A DNA stretch of 6,664 bases from the NCBI GenBank assembly GCA_051117315.1, contig JBNPEA010000031.1:1-6664 (forward strand), written 5' to 3'. A program made the translations under genes and the position numbers. Position 1 is the first letter of the stretch. Each line of letters starts with the position of its first letter. The stretch is from Salinarimonas sp051117315 (GTDB lineage: Bacteria; Pseudomonadota; Alphaproteobacteria; Rhizobiales; Beijerinckiaceae). Below, piece after piece: positions 1-4,736 of this stretch. The notes below the pieces were generated by a model. It did no database searches and was not told where the DNA came from. It worked only from the letters and a program-made list of their open reading frames with translations.

Positions 1-74
1 AGGACCCGGGCGCTCACCGTCTCGCTGTCGACGAGAACGCCGTCGCAATCGAAGATGACCAATCCATCCGCCAT
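1..74 (-). CDS. HAD-superfamily hydrolase, N-terminal fragment (cut by window edge)
   Basis: The reverse strand from an ATG at 74-72 reads MADGLVIFDCDGVLVDSE and continues in frame to the left edge (24 full codons). The motif FDCDGVLVDSE is HAD motif I. By family knowledge D9 is the nucleophile that forms an aspartyl-phosphate and D11 the general acid/base. The VDSE ending is typical of subfamily IA (phosphoglycolate phosphatase or beta-phosphoglucomutase-like), whose members act on small phosphorylated metabolites in the cytoplasm. The start is supported by a strong AGGGAGG Shine-Dalgarno on the minus strand at 84-90, 9 nt upstream. The cap domain and HAD motifs II-IV lie outside the window, so substrate and exact subfamily cannot be assigned. 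The gene is divergent from the CGNR regulator at 391 and could share its control region. Confidence 0.85.
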   Translation of the reverse strand, partial: MADGLVIFDCDGVLVDSETVSARV

Positions 75-83
75 GGCACACGG

Positions 84-90
84 CCTCCCT
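84..90 (-). promoter_or_regulatory. Ribosome binding site of the HAD hydrolase gene
   Basis: The plus-strand CCTCCCT reads AGGGAGG on the minus strand, a near-complete anti-16S match 9 nt before the ATG at 74. It fixes the start of the partial HAD gene and shows that the ATG at 74 is a genuine initiation site. Confidence 0.7.
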
Positions 91-287
91 GTTGGCGGCG
101 GCCTGCGGCCGCGCCCTCGATTGACGGTTGCTCGATGTTCTCGCGCCGACGCAGGCGCGGACCGTCACGATGACGGCCTTCCCGCTCCGACGGCGCGCCT
201 CTGCGGGCGACGAGAGCAGGCACGCGCCCGGGTCGTCACGCCCTGCATGGGCTGGTTGTGTACGTAATTTCTCTGACCTGACTTAAC

Positions 288-316
288 CTGTCAATCATTT
301 TTTGGTGGTTAATTAT
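288..316 (+). promoter_or_regulatory. Possible sigma-70-type promoter for the CGNR gene
   Basis: CTGTCA (288-293) and AATTAT (311-316) each match 4 of 6 consensus positions with 17-bp spacing, inside the AT-rich island, which would put the start of transcription near 323. An alternative of similar or lower quality is TTGCAT (326-331) with AAAAAT (349-354), also 17-bp spaced. Both are weak matches, and I prefer the first only because it lies upstream of the dyads at 326-356. No transcript start is visible from sequence alone. Confidence 0.28.
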
Positions 317-325
317 CCCAGACTG

Positions 326-356
326 TTGCATTTAGGCGGTTAGGGTGCAAAAATGC
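326..356. repeat. Overlapping inverted repeats, candidate operator ahead of the CGNR gene
   Basis: Two nested inverted repeats share this segment: TTGCA (326-330) with TGCAA (346-350), whose centres are 20 bp or about two helical turns apart, and GCATTT (328-333) with AAATGC (351-356). Between the arms TTAGG occurs twice (332-336 and 340-344). Two half-sites on the same DNA face are a classic arrangement for a dimeric repressor. The position, 35-65 bp before the ATG at 391, would suit autoregulation by the CGNR protein or control by an outside factor. The function is inferred from symmetry only. Confidence 0.35.
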
Positions 357-390
357 TTTTGAAATCATCGACCTAACGAGGCGTCACGGC

Positions 391-1020
391 ATGACCGAGG
401 GATCAGGGGTTGATACACGTTTCGATTCCGGAGCGCTGGTGCTGGACTTCGTGAACAGCACGACCGGGCGCAGCCGGGGCCCGAGCCGGTGGGAGGATTC
501 GCTCACCGATGCGTTCGCCACGCTCACCTGGCTCCGGCGTCGGGAAGGCGTCGACGAGGGCCTGTTCCGCGCCCTGATGCGGATCGCCGCCTCCGACGAG
601 GCCGCCTCGGACGAGTTCATGGACGACGTGCGCCGGCTGCGCGCGACGCTGGAGCGGATCTTCCGCGCAGCGATCGCCGGCGAGCGGCCCGAGGAGGCGG
701 ATCTGGCCGCGCTCGCGGACTACGCGCCGGGCGCGCAGGCGGGCACCTCGCGGCTGGTCTGGGGTCCGCAGGGCCTCACCCGCATGCAGGCGGAGCCGGC
801 GGAGCTCGACCTCGGCCATGCCCTGCGTCCAGTCGTCGCCTCGGCGGAGGCGCTGCTGACGGCGGAGCACCTGGGACGGGTCAAGGTGTGCGGCTCCTCC
901 AGCTGCCAATGGCTGTTCCTCGACACGTCGAAGAACAATTCCCGGCGCTGGTGCCGCATGGACGTGTGCGGCAACCGCGAGAAGGGGCGCCGTCGGCTCC
1001 AGCGCGAGCGCGCCGCCTGA
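391..1020 (+). CDS. CGNR zinc-finger (ABATE-domain) putative transcription regulator
   Basis: A complete 209-aa protein. The N-terminal part (about residues 8-150) looks like the ABATE domain, opening with FDSGALVLDFVNS, a variant of the usual G-x-LALDFVNT motif, and is mostly helical and acidic. The C-terminus carries the zf-CGNR motif: C167-x4-C172-x15-C188-x4-C193, with CGNR itself at 193-196 and the preceding WCRMDVCGNR signature intact, followed by a short basic tail (KGRRRLQRERAA). In this family the four cysteines are predicted to bind zinc and the basic end to contact DNA. Members are annotated as putative stress-induced regulators, but few have been studied. The ATG at 391 is preferred because GAGG at 378-381 sits 9 nt upstream and the protein starts just before the conserved domain. 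It lies between the divergent HAD gene and the downstream TRAP operon (330-bp gap), so it may regulate either. Effector and targets are unknown. Confidence 0.9.
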   Translation: MTEGSGVDTRFDSGALVLDFVNSTTGRSRGPSRWEDSLTDAFATLTWLRRREGVDEGLFRALMRIAASDEAASDEFMDDVRRLRATLERIFRAAIAGERPEEADLAALADYAPGAQAGTSRLVWGPQGLTRMQAEPAELDLGHALRPVVASAEALLTAEHLGRVKVCGSSSCQWLFLDTSKNNSRRWCRMDVCGNREKGRRRLQRERAA

Positions 1021-1053
1021 CACGAACGTTACGGCATCGGGCGCGGCCATCAC

Positions 1054-1065
1054 GCGCAATTGCGC
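1054..1065. repeat. 12-bp perfect palindrome after the CGNR gene
   Basis: GCGCAATTGCGC is fully self-complementary and lies 34 bp past the CGNR stop codon. Its last base is the first base of the hairpin at 1065-1089. It could be a protein-binding site or part of a composite 3' end. A perfect palindrome without a loop is less likely to fold as RNA, which favours a DNA site. No function can be assigned. Confidence 0.4.
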
Positions 1066-1089
1066 CGAGGCGGCTTGCGGCCACCTCGG
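1065..1089 (+). terminator. GC-rich hairpin, possible terminator of the CGNR gene
   Basis: CCGAGG (1065-1070) pairs with CCTCGG (1084-1089). After one C/A mismatch, GGC (1072-1074) pairs with GCC (1080-1082), leaving a 5-nt loop at 1075-1079. The structure begins 45 nt after the stop codon at 1020, a usual terminator distance. It is not followed by a clear T-run (ATTCCCTCCTATC), so it may act weakly, need Rho, or protect the 3' end of the message. Medium-low confidence. Confidence 0.4.
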
Positions 1090-1300
1090 ATTCCCTCCTA
1101 TCGTGCCACCAGCTTGGCCGGCGGCGGATCTGCGCCGCGGCATGCGCTCACGCGATCGGGTGGTCCGCGCGTCCGGACGGACGCGGGGAAACACCCGGCA
1201 AGGGGGGACGCCGCGCTTGACGAGGTGCCCGTATCCGGTCCGCCGTCACGTCCGCGTGCGCATGCGCCCCGCGGCACGCCGGCGCGTGCGCGTCCCCCAG

Positions 1301-1331
1301 CGTACGGTCGAGCCTAGTCCCAAGACGTACG
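1301..1331. promoter_or_regulatory. Two CGTACG palindromes in the TRAP leader, possible operator pair
   Basis: CGTACG occurs at 1301-1306 and again at 1326-1331, 25 bp start to start, and the second copy ends just 5 bp before the ribosome binding site of the TAXI gene. A protein bound at the second copy would sit over the translation start region or the early transcript. The hexamers are short, so chance is a real alternative. No flanking bases are shared beyond the core. Confidence 0.25.
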
Positions 1332-1336
1332 AAATA

Positions 1337-1344
1337 AGGAGAGG
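1337..1344 (+). promoter_or_regulatory. Ribosome binding site of the TAXI receptor gene
   Basis: AGGAGAGG in an A-rich setting starts a well-formed Shine-Dalgarno, with AGGAG ending 9 nt before the ATG at 1351. It is stronger than the site of the downstream permease gene, which fits higher receptor output. It also confirms the ATG that begins the signal peptide. Confidence 0.75.
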
Positions 1345-1350
1345 AACGCA

Positions 1351-2331
1351 ATGAAGCCGTCTCATCTCGTCTGCACCGTGGCCGCGCTCGCGCTCACGGC
1401 CGGCGCCGCCACCGCGCAGGACCGCTCGAACTGGCCGTCGAGCTTCACGATGGGCACCGCCTCGCAGGGCGGCACCTTCTTCGTCTACGGCTCGGGCGTC
1501 GCCAACCTGATCTCGGAGGAGCTCGGCGTGTCCGGCGCGGCCGAGGTCACCGGCGGCCCGATGCAGAACATGGCGCTCGTCCACACCGCCGAGGCGGCCT
1601 TCGGCCTGACCACGCTCGGCCCGGCGCGCGAGTCGATCGAGGGCCAGAACCCCATCGCCCCGGGCCTCGCGATGGACAACGTCTGCGCCATGTTCCCGAT
1701 GTACGAGACGCCGTTCTCGATCACGGCGCTGTCGTCCTCCGGCATCGAGTCGATCTCGGAGATCCCGGACGGCGCGCGCATCGGCTTCGGCCCGGCGGGC
1801 TCGACGTCCGACACCTACTTCCCCGCGATGCTGGAGGAGCTCGGCGTGAACTTCGAGCGCCGCAACGGTGGCTGGGACGATCTCGGCGGCCAGCTCCAGG
1901 ACGGGCTGCTCGACGTCACCGCCTTCGCGGCCGGCGTCCCGGTCCCGGCGGTGAGCCAGCTCGAGGTGCAGACGGACGTGAACATCATCGAGTTCACGGA
2001 GGAGGAGCAGGCGCGGATCGTCGACGCGTTCCCCGTCGCCGGCTTCGCGATCCCGGCCGACACCTACACCACGCTCGAGGAGCCGGCTCGCGCGGTATCG
2101 ATGTGGAACTTCGCGATCGCCAATTGCGACCTGCCGGAGGACTTCGTGTACGCCGCCACCGAGGTCGTGATGTCGGACAACGAGCGGATGATGAACATCC
2201 ATCGCTCCGCCGCGACGACCACGGTCGAGAACTGGGACAAGAACAACGTGCTTCCCTGGCACCCGGGTGCGGCGCGCTGGTTCAACGAGAACGGCGCGTC
2301 GATCTCCGACGACATGATCCACGGCGGCTGA
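1351..2331 (+). CDS. TAXI-family TRAP transporter solute-binding protein
   Basis: A 326-aa periplasmic receptor that delivers its ligand to the TRAP permease encoded next. Residues 1-22 form a Sec signal peptide: K2, a hydrophobic core at 5-19, and an ATA signal-peptidase I site (20-22) before Q23. The mature protein is about 304 aa, a normal length for the family. Family signatures are clear: MGTASQGGTFFVYGSG (34-49) matches the TAXI opening GT-x-GGTYY, TGGPMQNM (67-74) matches the TGGS-x-NL loop, and IGFGPAGSTSD (144-154) matches the ligand-pocket GAPGSGT motif, here slightly altered. Two cysteines remain in the mature chain (C112, C259); a disulfide is possible but untested. Known TAXI receptors bind organic acids or glutamate/glutamine; the substrate here is unknown. 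The strong ribosome site and the hairpin after the gene suggest more receptor than permease is made. Confidence 0.94.
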   Translation: MKPSHLVCTVAALALTAGAATAQDRSNWPSSFTMGTASQGGTFFVYGSGVANLISEELGVSGAAEVTGGPMQNMALVHTAEAAFGLTTLGPARESIEGQNPIAPGLAMDNVCAMFPMYETPFSITALSSSGIESISEIPDGARIGFGPAGSTSDTYFPAMLEELGVNFERRNGGWDDLGGQLQDGLLDVTAFAAGVPVPAVSQLEVQTDVNIIEFTEEEQARIVDAFPVAGFAIPADTYTTLEEPARAVSMWNFAIANCDLPEDFVYAATEVVMSDNERMMNIHRSAATTTVENWDKNNVLPWHPGAARWFNENGASISDDMIHGG

Positions 2332-2353
2332 TCGCCCGCCATCGGGACGACGA

Positions 2354-2383
2354 CGCGCCGCGGCGCCCCACGCGGGCGGCGCG
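2354..2383 (+). repeat. GC-rich dyad in the TRAP intercistronic spacer
   Basis: CGCGCCGC (2354-2361) can pair with GCGGCGCG (2376-2383) around a 14-nt loop. The left arm also belongs to a perfect 12-bp palindrome GCGCCGCGGCGC (2355-2366), so two folds compete. It lies 22 nt past the TAXI stop codon and just before the stronger hairpin at 2391-2413. In RNA it would help block 3' exonucleases from the receptor message. Such dyads arise easily in GC-rich DNA, so confidence is low to moderate. Confidence 0.35.
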
Positions 2384-2390
2384 GCGAACC

Positions 2391-2417
2391 CGCCCGCGCC
2401 ACCGGCGCGGGCGCTTT
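2391..2417 (+). terminator. Intercistronic terminator/attenuator-like hairpin between receptor and permease
   Basis: CGCCCGCGCC (2391-2400) pairs perfectly with GGCGCGGGCG (2404-2413), giving a 10-bp all-GC stem with a 3-nt ACC loop, followed by CTTT (2414-2417). The shape resembles a terminator from a GC-rich bacterium, but the T-run is only 3 long, so partial read-through is expected. Placed between a periplasmic receptor gene and its permease gene, it would lower permease expression or stabilise the upstream message, as is known for binding-protein transport operons. The structure is seen in the sequence; its effect is inferred. Confidence 0.6.
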
Positions 2418-2464
2418 GCGAACGAGATGGACGCGGTCGCGGGGCGAGGCCCCGGCGCCGGATC

Positions 2465-2469
2465 GGGGA
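2465..2469 (+). promoter_or_regulatory. Ribosome binding site that sets the permease start
   Basis: GGGGA lies 6 nt before the ATG at 2476. An in-frame TTG at 2416 would add 20 residues, but these are arginine-rich, unlike a TRAP N-terminus, and the codon falls inside the 3' flank of the hairpin at 2391-2413 with no Shine-Dalgarno. The ATG at 2476 is therefore the better start. Confidence 0.55.
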
Positions 2470-2475
2470 CGCGCC

Positions 2476-4716
2476 ATGGCTGACAAGACGAAGGCCGACG
2501 AGACGCTGGTGCTGGCGGAGGGCGTCGACGAGGAGCCGATCGAGAGCAATCGCCGGCTCTTCGGCCCACGGCTCTACCTCGTGGTCGCCGCGCTCGCGGC
2601 GATCTACGCGGGGTTCCACCTGGCGGCACTGAACGGTCTGTCGATCGCGCGCTGGACCGGGATCTCCATACCCTTCCTGCCGCGGCTGCCGATGGAGACC
2701 TGGAACTTCCGCATCGTCCACGTCGCAGGGGCGCTCGGCCTGGGATTCGTCCTGTTCGCCGGGACCGCTTTCGCGGGTGACGGGCGGCGGGAGACGCGGG
2801 CGCTCGACGCGATCGGCTTGGTCCTCATGATCCCGGCCGTGTTCGCATTGGGCGTCGCCCTGTGGTTCGCGACGCTGATCTCCGGCGGCGTGATGTGGAA
2901 CGGGCTCGACGCGACGATCAGGTTCCGCGAGATCTGGCTCTTCGGCACACCGCTCCTCGTCGCGACGGTGGGAGCCATCGTGCTCTCGTGGTTCCATGCG
3001 CGCGATCGTGCGCGGGTCACCGTGCTTGACCTCGTGCTCGCCGTTTGCGGCTTCGCGGTCGCCGCCTACCTGATCACGATCTACGGCACGCTGATGCGCA
3101 ACTCGACCGGGACGCCCTTCGCGCCGATCGGGATGTCGCTCGCCGCCGTCGCCGGCACGCTGCTCATCCTGGAGCTGACGCGGCGCGTCGCGGGCATGGC
3201 GCTCGTCGTGATCGCCTTCGTCTTCCTCGCCTACGTCTTCATCGCGCCTTGGCTGCCGGGCTTCCTCGAGGCGCCGCGGGTGACGTGGCAGCGCTTCTTC
3301 AGCCAGATCTACACCGATGTCGGCATCCTCGGGCCGACGACGGCGGTGTCCTCGACCTACATCATCCTGTTCATCATCTTCGCGGCCTTCCTGCAGGCCT
3401 CGAAGGTGGGCGACTACTTCGTCAACTTCGCCTTTGCGCTCGCGGGCCGCTCCCGCGGCGGGCCGGCCAAGGTCGCGGTCTTCGCATCCGGCCTGATGGG
3501 CATGATCAACGGCACGTCGGCGGGCAACGTCGTCGCGACGGGCTCGCTGACGATCCCCCTGATGAAGAAGGTCGGCTACCACAAGAAGACCGCCGGCGCG
3601 ATCGAGGCGGCGGCCTCCACCGGCGGGCAGATCATGCCGCCGATCATGGGTGCCGGCGCCTTCATCATGGCGGAGGTGACGGGCATCCCCTACACCGAGA
3701 TCGCCTTCGCGGCGATCATCCCCGCGGTGCTCTACTTCGCCTCGATCTACTTCATGGTGGACTTCGAGGCGGCGAAGCTCGGCATGCGCGGCATGCGCGA
3801 CGACGAGCTGCCCAAGCTCCGCGCCATGATGAAGCGGGTGTTCCTCTTCATCCCGATCGTGATCCTGATCGCGGCCTTGTTCATGGGCTACTCGGTCATC
3901 CGCGCGGGCACGCTCGCGACCGCCGCCGCGGCGATGGTGAGCTGGCTCACGCCCTACCGGATGGGCATCCGCTCGGTCGTCAAGGCGCTCGAGCTCGCGG
4001 GCATCATGTCGATCCAGATCATCGTCGTGTGCGCGTGCGCGGGCATCATCGTCGGCGTGATCTCGCTCACGGGCGTGGGCGCGCGGTTCTCGCAACTTCT
4101 GCTCGGCCTCGCCGAGGCCTCCCAGCTCCTCGCCATGGTCTTCGCGATGCTGATCGCGATCCTGCTGGGCATGGGCATGCCGACGACGGCCGCCTACGCC
4201 GTCGCGGCGTCCGTCGTCGCGCCGGGCCTCGTCAACCTCGGCGTCCCGCTGCTGACCGCGCACTTCTTCGTGTTCTACTTCGCCGTGGTCTCGGCGATCA
4301 CGCCGCCGGTGGCGCTCGCCTCCTACGCGGCGGCGGGCATCTCCGGCGCGAACGCGATGGAGACCTCGGTCGCCTCGTTCAAGATCGGCATTGCCGCCTT
4401 CATCGTGCCGTTCATGTTCTTCTACAACAGTGCGCTCCTGATGGACGGCGCCACGCTCGAGATCGTGCGCGCGCTGGCGACGGCGCTGGTGGGCGTGTTC
4501 CTGCTCTCCGCGGCGGTGCAGGGCTGGTTCCTGGGCGGGCGCCCGCCCTGGTACATGCGCGTTCTGCTCGTGGGCGCCGCCCTGTTCATGATCGAGGGCG
4601 GCCTCGTCACCGATGCGATCGGGATCGGGCTCGCGGCGGCGATCTTCGCCATCCAGAAGATCGTCCGCCCCCGCGCCGACGCGCCGGCGACGATCCCGGT
4701 GCGCGGGGCGGATTGA
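2476..4716 (+). CDS. TRAP transporter permease, fused 4TM/12TM (DctQM-type) subunit
   Basis: A 746-aa inner-membrane permease combining the small (DctQ-like) and large (DctM) TRAP subunits, as is usual for TAXI systems. After a hydrophilic head (1-31) come hydrophobic spans near 35-55, 78-97, 114-138, 154-172 and 182-204, then the DctM domain. DctM signatures are intact: GLMGMINGTSAGNVVATG (339-356), STGGQIMPPIMGAGAF (381-396), GMGMPTTAAYAV (565-576) and AITPPVALASYAAAG (607-621). In TRAP structures the two re-entrant hairpin loops of this type hold the Na+ and substrate sites. The last 85 or so residues (about 662-746) hold two or three hydrophobic spans and resemble the DUF3394 tail found on fused TRAP permeases. 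It imports the ligand captured by the TAXI protein, driven by a Na+ or H+ gradient. The gap to the receptor gene is 144 nt. No frameshift or missing motif seen. Confidence 0.95.
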   Translation: MADKTKADETLVLAEGVDEEPIESNRRLFGPRLYLVVAALAAIYAGFHLAALNGLSIARWTGISIPFLPRLPMETWNFRIVHVAGALGLGFVLFAGTAFAGDGRRETRALDAIGLVLMIPAVFALGVALWFATLISGGVMWNGLDATIRFREIWLFGTPLLVATVGAIVLSWFHARDRARVTVLDLVLAVCGFAVAAYLITIYGTLMRNSTGTPFAPIGMSLAAVAGTLLILELTRRVAGMALVVIAFVFLAYVFIAPWLPGFLEAPRVTWQRFFSQIYTDVGILGPTTAVSSTYIILFIIFAAFLQASKVGDYFVNFAFALAGRSRGGPAKVAVFASGLMGMINGTSAGNVVATGSLTIPLMKKVGYHKKTAGAIEAAASTGGQIMPPIMGAGAFIMAEVTGIPYTEIAFAAIIPAVLYFASIYFMVDFEAAKLGMRGMRDDELPKLRAMMKRVFLFIPIVILIAALFMGYSVIRAGTLATAAAAMVSWLTPYRMGIRSVVKALELAGIMSIQIIVVCACAGIIVGVISLTGVGARFSQLLLGLAEASQLLAMVFAMLIAILLGMGMPTTAAYAVAASVVAPGLVNLGVPLLTAHFFVFYFAVVSAITPPVALASYAAAGISGANAMETSVASFKIGIAAFIVPFMFFYNSALLMDGATLEIVRALATALVGVFLLSAAVQGWFLGGRPPWYMRVLLVGAALFMIEGGLVTDAIGIGLAAAIFAIQKIVRPRADAPATIPVRGAD

Positions 4717-4720
4717 GGCG

Positions 4721-4736
4721 GGCGGCTCAGGCCGCC
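4721..4736. terminator. Short hairpin at the convergent gene ends (weak)
   Basis: GGCGGC (4721-4726) pairs with GCCGCC (4731-4736) around a TCAG loop that includes the chemoreceptor stop codon (TGA, minus strand 4729-4727). It starts 4 bp after the permease stop. A bidirectional terminator would be expected between convergent genes, but there is no T-run on either strand and the right arm is coding sequence for an alanine-rich C-terminus. It may be only a codon-driven coincidence. Confidence 0.25.

Larger units (their letters stand above)
75..390. other. Divergent intergenic region with AT-rich control island
   Basis: This 316-base stretch separates the divergently transcribed HAD and CGNR genes. 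The left part (about 91-250) is GC-rich like the coding DNA, but I find no credible gene in it: short open frames on both strands lack ribosome sites and recognisable protein features. The right part (about 258-376) is sharply AT-rich against the rest of the window, with a T6 run at 298-303 and several overlapping dyads listed separately. It probably holds the promoters and operators of both genes. On the minus strand a perfect TTGACA lies at 294-289, pointing toward the HAD gene. The best -10 at 17-bp spacing (GAAATT) is poor, so a minus-strand promoter is only possible. Confidence 0.6.
1021..1350. other. Non-coding region upstream of the TRAP operon
   Basis: This 330-base gap holds no credible gene; the open frames through it have arginine/proline-rich translations typical of GC-driven shadows. 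It contains the palindrome and hairpin at 1054-1089, alternating purine-pyrimidine tracts at 1253-1267 and 1282-1293, and paired CGTACG palindromes at 1301-1331. A CTTGAC hexamer at 1216-1221 matches the alphaproteobacterial -35 consensus, but nothing resembling a -10 lies 16-18 bp downstream. The promoter of the TRAP operon is probably in here but I cannot place it. Confidence 0.55.

Noticed and set aside
168..248. Small minus-strand frame beginning MQGVTTRA as a leader peptide of the HAD gene
   Set aside because: No ribosome site before the ATG, arginine-rich translation and no attenuator structure in front of the HAD gene.
403..1220. Long open frames on both strands over the CGNR gene
   Set aside because: Arg/Ala/Gly-rich translations with no motif. 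The 391-1020 frame has the four zinc cysteines, the CGNR signature and a ribosome site.
1216..1245. CTTGAC as the -35 element of a TRAP operon promoter
   Set aside because: No -10-like hexamer at 16-18 bp; the sequence there is pure GC.
1372..1374. Lipoprotein attachment at Cys8 of the TAXI protein
   Set aside because: It is too close to the N-terminus and lacks a lipobox; a normal AxA signal-peptidase I site follows the hydrophobic core.
2416..2475. TTG start for the permease, adding 20 residues
   Set aside because: The extension is Arg-rich, overlaps the downstream flank of the intercistronic hairpin and lacks a Shine-Dalgarno; the ATG at 2476 has GGGGA 6 nt upstream.
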